A stretch of 64,000 nucleotides of DNA from JAAYBF01 sp963716445. Lineage in GTDB: Bacteria > Actinomycetota > Thermoleophilia > Solirubrobacterales > Thermoleophilaceae. The stretch spans positions 1,984,001 through 2,048,000 of the forward strand of contig OY970313.1 of the NCBI GenBank assembly GCA_963716445.1. Reading direction: 5' to 3'. A program made the translations under genes and the position numbers. The notes under the pieces were generated by a model. It was not told where the DNA came from. It saw only the letters and a program-made list of their open reading frames with translations, and did no database searches. Positions 54,074 through 62,676 of this stretch are shown here, one piece after another. The first letter of the stretch is position 1; every line of letters starts with the position of its first letter.

Positions 54074-54345
54074 AGCGTTCGCGACTGTACCTGAACGAGC
54101 CGTAACGCCATTGGCTGTTTACGCGCATCTAGACGATCAAGGAGGAATGCGCTCAGTACCCAGATCCGATAAGAATCAACATCGGGCTCCTGCATGCTGA
54201 TCCTGGAGGGCTGGGGGTTCGCTCAATGGACTACCGGCCGCGCTAAGCAGGTGTGTAACCCGGCTGATCAGACCGGGCCCACTGCCACTCCACACCTAAC
54301 CAGATTGGCGAGAAGCGACCCAAAGATGACTGATTGCGTGGCTCT

Positions 54346-54390
54346 GAGAGCCAATGCCCGGATTCGAACCGGGGACCCCTTCATTACAAG
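54346..54390 (-). repeat. tRNA-Thr 3'-half repeat 2 (att-like site)
   Basis: This is the second copy of the tRNA 3'-half sequence, 42 of 45 positions identical to the copy at 61591. The acceptor end is mutated (CATTGGC instead of CGTCGGC), so it cannot form the original tRNA end. The T-arm is intact. About 64 bases to the right the sequence GGGACATGATTCGGGACAC (54454-54472) recurs. It separates the two cargo modules. Confidence 0.85.
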
Positions 54391-54539
54391 AGCGTTGAGA
54401 GGACTGGAGCTGGATCGGATCGGCTTGGGATGGCCAGCTCGGTCGGTTCGGTTGGGACATGATTCGGGACACGTCTCAATGGGCCAAACCTGGACTCGCC
54501 AACTAGTCAGAACGATCTCAAGTCCCCACCCCGAAGGTT

Positions 54540-56201
54540 TTATCGCCGCGAGCGGCGGGCTCCCAGGCGAACGATGCCATCCCGCAGTGATCGCACATCG
54601 GCTTCGCCAACACCAAGATGCTTCACCAATACGCGTCTATCGGCTTCAGCAACAGCAGCCTCAGGCCCATCTCGACGTGCGATTGCGTCCACGGCCGCCA
54701 ACTGCTTAGCCGCCTGCGGAAGACAAGCCACCACCGGCAGGAGAGCTGCTGGGGTAGGCTCGATCTTGAGGACGCCGCCACCGTAGTGACGCCCGTGAAG
54801 CTCAACTCCGAGAGCGAACAGGCTAGTCCACGACGACAGCACGACAGCCTCGGGAATCGAAGGCTCCCCCTCCCAGAAGATCCGATGAACTGCGTTGGTA
54901 CAGGTGGACACCCAATCGTTCAAGACGATGCGACTCGACTCCGACCCCATATAGCGAAGGAACGCATCCGGCTTGGCAAAGTCGGCGAGCGCCCACCAAG
55001 GTTCCGGTCGACGCTCCATGTGGCTGCGCTCATCGAGCTTCTCGTCCTCACCGAGGTCAATGGCGGAGCGCACAGCCGGCAGTCGTGCCTCGTCGCCGCC
55101 CTTCAACGTGAGCAGGCGACATGCCTTGCCCTCGTCGGCCTTCGCCTGCTGGTCGTCACCGGTCCATATAGGAGCGTCGAGCCACGCCGAGCGGCTGATG
55201 ATTGGAACGCTTCTAGCCACCTGCACCAGAGCGTCGTCCTGAGCACGGACGAAGAAGTCATTGGCGCCGGTCACGACCCCGATCCGAACCTTCGCGACAT
55301 TGCCCAGCTGCGTCACGTCGGATCGAGACGTGGCGTCAACCCAAGCCGACCGAGTGGCGCTGGGCAGGCTCGTTAAACGACGCGACAGCTCGTCGGTCGG
55401 CGACGCGGCCCGCCGACCCGGTCGCGACAAGAGCGACCGAAGCTGCGCTACACCGCCCACCTCCTGGACACATGGAGCAGCTGGACCGGTCCCGTGACCG
55501 GAGGCCAGCATCACCACCGACTCCTCCTGAGCATCGGCGAAAACACGCTCACCGAGCCGAAAGAGCGATACCTGGGCAAACGACTCGCTCACATAGGACA
55601 TAACAGCCTCGGCATACTCGGCTTGGAGCACCGCCCCGGGAAGGACGAGCGCCAGCCGCCCCTCCTCCTTCAGGAACCGGACCGAGTGAACCACGAAAGG
55701 CGCCCAGAGACTCGCTCTTCCAGATAGGTCGAGCCCCGCGTGCCCCATTGCACGACCGACGTTCTCGCTTGTGTCGGAATCAACGTCATGATGGCGGATG
55801 TAAGGCGGGTTGCCCACGACCGCGGCGTAGCGCGGGTCTGGCTCGACGCGAAAGAAGTCCGAGTAGAGGAAGTTCTCGCGCGGCACGCCGAGCGCCTCGA
55901 GCGAGCGCGCGGCCCTTCGCCCGCCTAACTCGTCGACATCGATGCCGTGCACGAGACGGCCCGCGTCCTCAACGCCGAGGCGTCCCATCTGCTCGTGGGC
56001 GGCCCGGAGAAAGCTGCATCCGCCGAAGCTTGGGTCGAGGACGTCGCCCAGGTTGTCCAGAAGCGCCCACTCGACGAGGATCTGGGCGAGCGGGTCGGGG
56101 GTGTAGAACATCCCGAGCCGCTTGCGTGCCGGCATCGCCCGTCCCGCGTAGTCAGGCATCGCAACGTCAGTTACTTGGGGCGAACTCTCAGAGGTGTCCA
56201 T
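54540..56201 (-). CDS. N6-adenine DNA methyltransferase
   Basis: This 553-aa amino-methyltransferase has a motif X-like segment (GMFYTPDPLAQILVEWAL, residues 30-47). The SAM-binding motif I is VLDPSFGGCSFL (54-65) and the catalytic motif IV NPPY is at 131-134, as in type I/II/IIG N6-adenine enzymes. About 300 residues after the core probably hold the target-recognition domain. There is no nuclease motif and no specificity subunit nearby. It is the last gene of an operon with the helicase and the 723-aa protein. Confidence 0.9.
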   Translation of the reverse strand: MDTSESSPQVTDVAMPDYAGRAMPARKRLGMFYTPDPLAQILVEWALLDNLGDVLDPSFGGCSFLRAAHEQMGRLGVEDAGRLVHGIDVDELGGRRAARSLEALGVPRENFLYSDFFRVEPDPRYAAVVGNPPYIRHHDVDSDTSENVGRAMGHAGLDLSGRASLWAPFVVHSVRFLKEEGRLALVLPGAVLQAEYAEAVMSYVSESFAQVSLFRLGERVFADAQEESVVMLASGHGTGPAAPCVQEVGGVAQLRSLLSRPGRRAASPTDELSRRLTSLPSATRSAWVDATSRSDVTQLGNVAKVRIGVVTGANDFFVRAQDDALVQVARSVPIISRSAWLDAPIWTGDDQQAKADEGKACRLLTLKGGDEARLPAVRSAIDLGEDEKLDERSHMERRPEPWWALADFAKPDAFLRYMGSESSRIVLNDWVSTCTNAVHRIFWEGEPSIPEAVVLSSWTSLFALGVELHGRHYGGGVLKIEPTPAALLPVVACLPQAAKQLAAVDAIARRDGPEAAVAEADRRVLVKHLGVGEADVRSLRDGIVRLGARRSRR

Positions 56202-56239
56202 GCAGCAGCGCGTCCGTGGCGAAGCAAGGCCACGCGACC

Positions 56240-58072
56240 CTACTGATGGTCTCCGACGCTAGGCAGTGCCGAATTGAGCAGGGCAACGAGCTCCACCCGA
56301 TTCGCACCATCGAGCAACAGCTCCTCGAGGCTCACGGGCCCGGGAGCCTCGAGACCTGACATCGGGCGGAGCGACGCGTCATTCACAGCGTCGAACATCG
56401 CGTCGACCTTCGCCGAGACGATGGAGTCCGCGCGCTCGTCGATCGTGCCCTCCGCTACCAACACCGTGCATGTAGGAGCAGAATCGGCTGGCATTCCCAG
56501 GCGATGGGTTCTGTCAAGGCTCTGGAGAAACGTGCCGGCGGCAAACCCTCGATCGACATGGACCTGGTCGAAGCAGACCTGATGCAGGGAGACGCCCTCG
56601 CCGAGGGTCTGCGGCGTGGCGATGAGCACCATGCACGATGCGTCCCCCCGGAAGCGCTCCAGCTCTCGCGCCCGGTCTCGTGGGGCCGACGGCTCGCTCA
56701 TTGGTGTCTCTCCAGTGACTACGGCGGGCTGATGCGACGCCAGGACCCGCTCAAGCGCCGCGACGTTCTTCAGGAAGCTCGACCAGACCAGGGTCTTCCG
56801 CCCGCGCGCGGCGTTGTCCGCGACCAGCTGGGCGGCTCGGACGATCTTGGCTGGGCGGATGTGATCCTCCGGCGACGCCAGCAAGTCGGCGAGATCGGCG
56901 TCCACCGGTCGTGGCGGCATCTCGAAGCGCCCCCCGCGCCCCACGACCGATGCGGGATTGGTGGCCGCCGCCAGCAGCCGCATCACCGCCTGACCTATCG
57001 AGGCGGCATCGCGAGAGGCCGCGTCGTCAAGCACGACGCGATTGGCCATCGCTCGATACAGCGTTCGGTGGGCCGTGTCGAGTTCGACCCGGTCAGTCCG
57101 CATCTCGATCCTCGGTAGGCCGAGCTCCTGCTTCGGCACCCGAACGAACGCGCGGTGACGGACGTCAGCGAGGTCTCCGAAGGCCAGCCGCGCCCCCTGT
57201 CCTGGCCACGCCAGATCAAAGACCGCCGCGAGATCACTGAGGCTGTTGGGCATCGGTGTCCCCGTCAGGACCAGCCTGCGCGCGGCCCGCTCCGCGAGCA
57301 CACGCGACATGGCCCCCCGTACGCCCGCGCTGCCCGCCTTCGCCCGGTGAGCCTCGTCGAACACCACCAGAAGCTGCCGGCCTCGCGCCCACCGATCGAG
57401 TTGCGCGAATGTGCGCTGCAGCTCCAAACGCTCGTAGTTGAGCGCGAAGATGTCCGGATCTTTGTCGCTCGGTTCGATCGAGGGAACCGCAAGCTCCGGC
57501 TGCCGATCTCTGGCGAAGCAGGCACCCAGCTCCGATCGCCACGATTCGAACGCCTGCGGCGGTGCGACGACGACCATGGCGTTCACGACACCCCGCGCGC
57601 GCAGGACGGCGTAGAGCGCGAGCGCCACCGTGGTCTTCCCGGCCCCGGGCACCGAAAAGTCGGCGCCGTTGCGCATCGCCACCAGTCGGTCGAGCGCCCG
57701 CTCTTGAAACGGTCGCAGCGGGCGGACGAAGCCCCGAGCCCGGAGCTCCTCGGTGTAGTCCTCGTGATCCGTCCGGTCGCGCGCCGTCAAAGCGTTCAAC
57801 GCCTCCGCCTCCGCCGTCGCGTTCGCGGCGCGTGCGCTGGCACCCGGGCTCCAATCCCAGAGAATCCGGCTGGCCGGATACTGAGCGAGCGCGTGGCGGA
57901 GCTGCGGGGCATAGGTAGCCTCAACGAACGCGGCCCGGTCGGAATGACGATGCTCGACGTTGGCGAGCGAGCTAACCACGTCATCCCATAGGGCAGGCTC
58001 CTCGTGGCCGTCGGCGATCCGGACCACCAGCTCGCCACCGGCGGCCGTCACGGTGCCGTGCGGCCGACTCAT
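56240..58072 (-). CDS. SNF2-like superfamily 2 helicase/ATPase
   Basis: This protein is 610 aa from the ATG at 58072. A GTG at 58123 with GGAGG before it is possible, but codon use there looks non-coding. It has the SF2 motifs in order: Q-like LRPFQERALD, Walker A PGAGKTT (~142-148), DEAH (239-242), LTGTPMPNS (motif III) and QSLDRTHRLGM (motif VI). No added nuclease domain was seen. It lies 38 bases upstream of the methyltransferase and 40 bases after the 723-aa gene, so all three probably form one operon. Confidence 0.88.
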   Translation of the reverse strand: MSRPHGTVTAAGGELVVRIADGHEEPALWDDVVSSLANVEHRHSDRAAFVEATYAPQLRHALAQYPASRILWDWSPGASARAANATAEAEALNALTARDRTDHEDYTEELRARGFVRPLRPFQERALDRLVAMRNGADFSVPGAGKTTVALALYAVLRARGVVNAMVVVAPPQAFESWRSELGACFARDRQPELAVPSIEPSDKDPDIFALNYERLELQRTFAQLDRWARGRQLLVVFDEAHRAKAGSAGVRGAMSRVLAERAARRLVLTGTPMPNSLSDLAAVFDLAWPGQGARLAFGDLADVRHRAFVRVPKQELGLPRIEMRTDRVELDTAHRTLYRAMANRVVLDDAASRDAASIGQAVMRLLAAATNPASVVGRGGRFEMPPRPVDADLADLLASPEDHIRPAKIVRAAQLVADNAARGRKTLVWSSFLKNVAALERVLASHQPAVVTGETPMSEPSAPRDRARELERFRGDASCMVLIATPQTLGEGVSLHQVCFDQVHVDRGFAAGTFLQSLDRTHRLGMPADSAPTCTVLVAEGTIDERADSIVSAKVDAMFDAVNDASLRPMSGLEAPGPVSLEELLLDGANRVELVALLNSALPSVGDHQ

Positions 58073-58112
58073 CAGTGGATGCCGCCGACGACGCGGCCGA
58101 CAAACGGGCGTG

Positions 58113-60284
58113 TCACACGGCACCTCCGGTCCGGAACGAATGGAAGCCGCCGCCCATGGCGGCGATCCTCGACACCTCGGCGAGCGCCCCGACGATCTCG
58201 TTACCGCGGGGGATCCCGTATCGCGTGATCATGACGTCGCCAGGATGCTCCTGGCCCTTCTCAAGTCCCAGCAGCTCCCGATCCACTTCGCGCACCTCGA
58301 GCTCCTTGGCCATCGCCTGAAGCTCCTCGGCCAGCTCGAACAAGAGGTTCACGTCCGAGTCCCAACCGTCAAGCGGGTCGTCACTCGCGCCTCCGGATGT
58401 GCCGCCACCGTCATCGGGGCCCGCGAGGTACTTACGCCGGAGCCAGGTCTCGGTCATCTTCTCGCCCGTCCCAGCATCGACGGGCACGCGAGGGTCAGCC
58501 GCCGCCGCCGCCTCGACGATCTCGACGCACCGCTCCAGACCCTCGGCGCTCCGAACCATCTTGTGGAGGATGTTGATCGGATCGGCCTTGCCGACACCGT
58601 CCCGGCCTCCTCTTCCCGTCCGGGTGAACGACGCGTCGTCCTCGAGCAGCACCGGATTGGTGATATGGGCGACGCCTGCCAGCGCCATCAGTGCGCGCTG
58701 GTGCGGACCGAACTCCCCGACCTTCACATCGAGTGTCGCGACCGGATTCTCCATCTCCGCGATCGCCCCCTTGTGCAACTCCCCGAGATCGTCGTGAATG
58801 AGGTCGTACCACGGCGACGAGCCGTGACGGTCCTCGGCGTACAGGCTCGCGTGCATAAGCAGCGACATCAGCGTCGATGACACCTGCCCCTCCTGGCCGC
58901 TGCCGTCGACGTGGAACACGACGATGGTCTGCGCCGCGGCTACTGTCGCAGCGCTCTTGGGGCTCTTCGCCAGCCCATGCTCCTTGACCGCTTGATAGGT
59001 CACCGCGTATCGGCGCGTGTCAGTCGTCAACGCCGCGAGCAACGCGGTGCCGGCCACGACCCGGTTCCGAAACGGCGTCGCGTCGGGAGTGTCCTCCTGC
59101 GGCACGTCGTGGATGCCGAGCCACGCGTCCCTCTCGGCGGCATTAACGCCGTGGCTGCCGTCTACCAACGAGTCTATCGCTCGCACGGCAACCACTCCCT
59201 CGACGCTGGCCTTAGACCAGTCCTTGGCATTGAGGCCGGGGACATGACGCCCTGCCATGTCGGCGTAGAACACGTCGAACTGGGTGCGGCCACCGAGCGG
59301 ACGCATCGCGAGGACGAGCTCAATCTCGACCGTCCTCAGACGATGAAATGCCCGGACATCGGGATTTAGATCAGCGATGCCCCCGCGCCACAGGCCGATC
59401 GACTTGGCGGTCCTCCCGTTGGGGAAAAGCAGGCCCGACTGCCGCGAGGCGTCGAATCTGAGCGCCTCCAGCGTCATGCGGATGCTCTCGGCGTCGTGCG
59501 ACCTAATGGTGAAGCCGCCGTCGGCGTCACGCCAGTGCCGGTACGTCAGGTCCGCGTCGACGCCGAGCAACTCCGACAGCGCCGTGCGGCTCGCTGTCGT
59601 GCGGCGCCAGCCATCATCGGTCTGCGACAGGAACGCCTCGCGCCCCTCCTCATCCGCCAGCCGGAACAGCGCGACGACCGGCGCTGTCACGATCCCCTCG
59701 AGCGCGAGCGAATCAATGAAGTCCTGATCGCTGCCCTGGTAGTTGCCGAGTCCCTCCACTTCCTTCTGGGCCTGTGAGATCCGATACGGATGGTCCCCGT
59801 TCACGAGATTGATCGTCGGCGCGTAGGCGACCTCATCGCTGGCGGTCGTCACGACTGGAAGACCCTTCAGCTTGCGCCCCACCCGCGACAGCATCCGTCC
59901 GTTGATCAGCGCGCCGCCGACGAGCGGCGTGTGCGCACGGAACCTGACGACGACCTGAGTTCCAGCGTGATTTCGAATCTCATACGAGCTGGCCATGCGG
60001 TTGGTGTTGAGGTCATGGTCAGCAGACATCGCCTCGACGTAGCGGATCAGGCCATGCGGAACGGCGTCTTCGGAAATACCGTGAACCTCGGCGAAGAGCT
60101 GGCGGAACCGCGCGCCTAATCTCGTTGGCGCCTCGCCATCGTCAAGTGGCGACTCGTCGGCGGCGGGCTTGAACTCGGGAAGCGTGACCCCGAAGTAATC
60201 AAGATTGACCTCGGCGGCCCTGATTTCGTCGTCGGGCTGGAGGAAGCGGAACCGTGACCGCGGTGCGGCAGTGGCAGTGGCCAT
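58113..60284 (-). CDS. Large unknown protein of the methyltransferase-helicase operon
   Basis: From the ATG at 60284 (TTG at 60329 is an alternative) this encodes 723 aa, soluble and without a recognised domain. Two short motifs resemble DGQHR/ParB-like active regions: NGDHPYR (162-168) and DDGWRR (223-228). The rest includes a conserved-looking WLRRKYLAGP and an acidic C-terminal third. It is the first gene of the operon. A role as a DNA-binding or modification-sensing subunit is inference only. Confidence 0.75.
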   Translation of the reverse strand: MATATAAPRSRFRFLQPDDEIRAAEVNLDYFGVTLPEFKPAADESPLDDGEAPTRLGARFRQLFAEVHGISEDAVPHGLIRYVEAMSADHDLNTNRMASSYEIRNHAGTQVVVRFRAHTPLVGGALINGRMLSRVGRKLKGLPVVTTASDEVAYAPTINLVNGDHPYRISQAQKEVEGLGNYQGSDQDFIDSLALEGIVTAPVVALFRLADEEGREAFLSQTDDGWRRTTASRTALSELLGVDADLTYRHWRDADGGFTIRSHDAESIRMTLEALRFDASRQSGLLFPNGRTAKSIGLWRGGIADLNPDVRAFHRLRTVEIELVLAMRPLGGRTQFDVFYADMAGRHVPGLNAKDWSKASVEGVVAVRAIDSLVDGSHGVNAAERDAWLGIHDVPQEDTPDATPFRNRVVAGTALLAALTTDTRRYAVTYQAVKEHGLAKSPKSAATVAAAQTIVVFHVDGSGQEGQVSSTLMSLLMHASLYAEDRHGSSPWYDLIHDDLGELHKGAIAEMENPVATLDVKVGEFGPHQRALMALAGVAHITNPVLLEDDASFTRTGRGGRDGVGKADPINILHKMVRSAEGLERCVEIVEAAAAADPRVPVDAGTGEKMTETWLRRKYLAGPDDGGGTSGGASDDPLDGWDSDVNLLFELAEELQAMAKELEVREVDRELLGLEKGQEHPGDVMITRYGIPRGNEIVGALAEVSRIAAMGGGFHSFRTGGAV

Positions 60285-60592
60285 GTTTGTCGTGCCCTTC
60301 TCCCCTGTGAGGGGGTGGGCTCGCGACAACGCCCTCGTCAGGGCTACGACTAAATGCTGCCGTAGGCCTTCGCGAGAAAGAGAAACGCCGCGGAGGGAGT
60401 CACTCTAGGCGTCACATCCGGCTGCCTTCCCAAGCCTACGCTCGAATGCGCAGGCGGAGGAGTCGAACTCGGGTGTCACGAGCAGATTGTCTTGTACGCA
60501 CGTGGCGTCGGCGGCGACTATAGCCAAGAACACGTACGTACGCAACCGGTCTCCGCGAGCGACCCGGCTCGGGCTAGAGCAGAGCCGCACGC
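60285..60592. other. Intergenic region upstream of the defence operon
   Basis: About 308 bases between the broken hicA and the 723-aa gene. No coding frame with a recognised product was found. It must contain the operon promoter, which I could not place. It contains CACGTACGTACG (self-complementary core) near 60532, possibly an operator. The rest shows nothing clear. Confidence 0.5.
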
Positions 60593-60783
60593 TCAAGGCG
60601 GATCAGGCGGTGCAGGTACACCCAACTGAACACAGATCGATCGAACCAGACTCGGGCCGATCTCCTTGTGTCGCGGAACAGCCGAGACCTGGTCCTGCGG
60701 GCCGCGCCACTTCGCATGCTTGGTCCCGCCGATCTCTCGGCATCCATGCGAGCTAGATGGCGTTCGAGATCGCGCCGCTTCAC
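60593..60783 (-). pseudogene. Frameshifted HicA toxin gene
   Basis: From GTG 60783 the frame reads KRRDLERHLAR, the HicA start. The rest of HicA continues one base out of frame as HGCREIGGTKHAKW, RGPQDQVSAVPRHKEIGPSL and VRSICVQLGVP up to 60593. A single missing base at about 60748-60750 explains it. The catalytic His of the HicA fold is in the second part (TKHAKW). The antitoxin gene hicB lies immediately upstream with a four-base overlap. Confidence 0.8.
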
Positions 60784-61010
60784 GCGGCGGCGGTGAAGCG
60801 CAGGTGCTCGCGGTCAGCTTGCGGAGGGCCACCCGCTAGCTCCTCGTCGGGCGTGAGGACCGTGCCGAGAGCGTCGAGCGCGTTCTCGCGGGCCTCGTCG
60901 CGGGTCCGGCCTTGGCTCATTGCGCCTGGGACCTCGAGGACGCGAGCGACGATCCAGCCGTCCTCGTCGGGCGGCTCAAAGGCGATCGTGAAGTCGATTG
61001 ATGCGGCCAT
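60780..61010 (-). CDS. HicB-family antitoxin
   Basis: From the ATG at 61010 this encodes 76 aa with the HicB pattern DEDGWIVARVLEVPGAMSQG followed by TRDEARENALDALGTVL. The fold is like a partially degraded RNase H domain. There is no DNA-binding domain, so it is the short form. It overlaps the hicA remnant by four bases (GTGA). The antitoxin frame is intact although the toxin is broken, so the pair is probably inactive as a toxin module. Confidence 0.85.
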   Translation of the reverse strand: MAASIDFTIAFEPPDEDGWIVARVLEVPGAMSQGRTRDEARENALDALGTVLTPDEELAGGPPQADREHLRFTAAA

Positions 61011-61287
61011 TGGGAACACGGTACTGGCTGGCTCGTGGGGCGTCCAGGAGTCGGCAGAACCGTCGCATGGATGGCCCGCCGCAACCTGGGTGCAGGTGTG
61101 TGGTCCGCTGGGCGGTAGACGGAGAGGGGCGGCTGAAGACGAGCAAGCCGAACCGGGTGCCGGGGCCGCTGGATGCGGCAGAGGGGTGGGACGTGGGCCT
61201 GCGAGAGGCAGGAGGTAGGCGGTGTCGAGGCGAAGGAGATCGGCGGCGGATGAAGCGAGAAAACCGGCGGGTCAGCCGGGCTTCGTC

Positions 61288-61420
61288 CAGGCCGTCCGAG
61301 CTTCTTCTGGACCTGAAGACCATCGGGCAGCCGGTACTTGGCATACCAGACTGGCCCGTGCTGACGCTCGACTCGGGAAACGTGGCGGCTGACCAGCCCG
61401 GCGATACCTTGTGCCTGCAC
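61288..61420 (-). pseudogene. N-terminal remnant of a tyrosine-type integrase
   Basis: The minus strand from 61420 reads GLVSRHVSRVERQHGPVWYA then KYRLPDGLQVQKKLGRP. This matches the N-terminal arm-binding domain of actinobacterial phage or ICE integrases (RHVSR..G.SWYAKYR.PDGRQV.KKLG). Homology stops after about 44 residues, and no catalytic part (R..H..R..Y) follows. It lies just left of the third tRNA-Thr fragment, where an integrase is expected. Confidence 0.6.
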
Positions 61421-61590
61421 GGGTTCTCCCGAATCCCCTTGGTGGCCCGTGCCAGCCCCGGGACGTTCCGGCGTCGCCGGGGCACTTGGCTGTCTAGAGC
61501 TGATACGAGCGACCTTCGGGACATGTTCGGGACGTGGCCCGAGGAGTCGAAAGCCGATCAGCAGAAAGATGCCGATTTACAGGGCTTTCT

Positions 61591-61635
61591 GAGAGCCGAC
61601 GCCCGGATTCGAACCGGGGACCCCTTCATTACGAG
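61591..61635 (-). repeat. tRNA-Thr 3'-half repeat 3 (att-like site)
   Basis: The third copy of the tRNA 3' half, taken as the reference here. It starts in the CGT anticodon loop, has an intact CCCGG-TTCGAAT-CCGGG T-arm and ends in acceptor CGTCGGC and T. GGGACATGTTCGGGACGTGG (61518-61537) lies to its left, whereas in the other two copies the related motif is to the right. This matches the opposite end of an integrated element. No 5' half is present. Confidence 0.85.
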
Positions 61636-61723
61636 GCTTTCAAAGGGGGATCGGGTTAGATCGCGTTATCTAGTTTAGGCTCTGGAATGGGAAAATTCCT
61701 GAGCGTCTGTATCGCCCGATTCA

Positions 61724-61771
61724 AGAACAAGCTGGAGAACAAGCCCTCTAGAGAACAAGCTGGAGGACAAG
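61724..61771 (+). repeat. Short direct repeat
   Basis: The 20-mer AGAACAAGCTGGAGAACAAG at 61724-61743 recurs with one change at 61752-61771. It lies in the 418-base stretch between the third tRNA-Thr fragment and the next gene (61636-62053). That stretch otherwise holds only a 55-codon open frame (61687-61854) without recognised product. It may be part of an attachment-site arm or just a local duplication. Confidence 0.5.
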
Positions 61772-62053
61772 ATCGACGGCTCCCGAGACCGTCCGGCGAG
61801 CCTCACGCCCGAGAAGCATCGTCCATCCTTCCCCCAGGTATGCCGCCCATCTAAGCCGCAGCACCTATGGTCGCAAACGCGCCACGACCGGCGCCAACTT
61901 GCTCAACTTGGCTCGGATCGTCAGAGAAGCGGACTGACGAGACCAGATCGTCCGAGGTAGCCCCGTATCGGGACCCAGACGACAAGGCGGTTTCAGTCCG
62001 CGGCATGGCAGATCGTCTGCGCTTTCCGCCGACCGCGAACGTAAGTTCTCGAT

Positions 62054-62524
62054 ATGGCGTCATCAGATTTCGAGCGACTGGCTTTTGAGGCAGCTCTCAG
62101 AGCGCTCGATAAGCAAGAGCGCGTCTTGGAGGAGCTACGTGCCCGCACCGGTGTACTGCTTGGCGCCTCCTCGCTCGCCGCGGCGTTCTTGGGACAGGCA
62201 GCGTTCGGCGATCCGAAGCCCGCCGCCCTCGTAGTTCTTGCCTTGGTTGCGTTCGTGCTGTCGATCCTCACGAGCGTCTACATCCTTATCCCCAAGAAGA
62301 ACCTCGTCTTCGCTGAGGTCGGATCGGGGCTGTACGAGGGGCTCTATGCCGTGCGCGAGGACATGGCGGAGGTCTATCGTCGCCTCGCTTATCAGCTCGA
62401 TCGGTTCTGGGAGTCAAACGACCTGACGATCGTGCGTCTCTCTCGTGCCTACGGTATCGCCGCATTGGCTCTCGTCGTTGAGATCCTCTCGTTGGCAGCC
62501 ATTCTCAGCGGTAACATCTTCTAA
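62054..62524 (+). CDS. Small membrane protein, putative membrane effector
   Basis: This 156-aa protein has a helical cytosolic N-terminus (FERLAFEAALRALDKQERVL). Two close transmembrane helices follow (~residues 33-50 and 56-77, GVLLGASSLAAAFLGQAAF and AALVVLALVAFVLSILTSVY). A long amphipathic helix comes next (YAVREDMAEVYRRLAYQLDR), then a third membrane helix at the C-terminus. The layout resembles SLATT/2TM-type pore-forming effectors of defence systems. That likeness is from layout, not homology. The 44-aa proline-rich ORF follows five bases later. Confidence 0.75.
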   Translation: MASSDFERLAFEAALRALDKQERVLEELRARTGVLLGASSLAAAFLGQAAFGDPKPAALVVLALVAFVLSILTSVYILIPKKNLVFAEVGSGLYEGLYAVREDMAEVYRRLAYQLDRFWESNDLTIVRLSRAYGIAALALVVEILSLAAILSGNIF

Positions 62525-62528
62525 AGCC

Positions 62529-62663
62529 ATGGCGACTACCCCACAGCCACAGACGGCGTCGGCCCCCTCGCCCGATAAGCCGCCTCCCCCTCCGCCGCCC
62601 ATCCCGGGTCTTGGGCGGCCCGAGACGCGGGGCACCTTGCCTGGCAGCACGAAGTCCAAGTAG
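62529..62663 (+). CDS. Proline-rich 44-aa protein
   Basis: The ATG lies four bases after the stop of the membrane protein gene, and the frame encodes 44 aa (MATTPQPQTASAPSPDK, then seven prolines, ending ETRGTLPGSTKSK). It has no signal peptide. The close spacing and the non-random tail suggest a real gene co-transcribed with the membrane gene. It is too short for homology judgement, and a strong inverted repeat follows it. Confidence 0.55.
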   Translation: MATTPQPQTASAPSPDKPPPPPPPIPGLGRPETRGTLPGSTKSK

Positions 62664-62676
62664 CGCTACCCATCCT

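Noticed and set aside
54540..60284. Classical DISARM, BREX or type I restriction system
   Set aside because: No DrmA/DrmB/DrmC, PglZ/BrxC or HsdS/HsdR signatures are visible next to the methyltransferase and helicase, so a known label is not justified.
60998..61678. 226-codon plus-strand open frame over the integrase remnant
   Set aside because: It reads straight through the tRNA-Thr fragment and is antisense to the integrase remnant. No domain was recognised.
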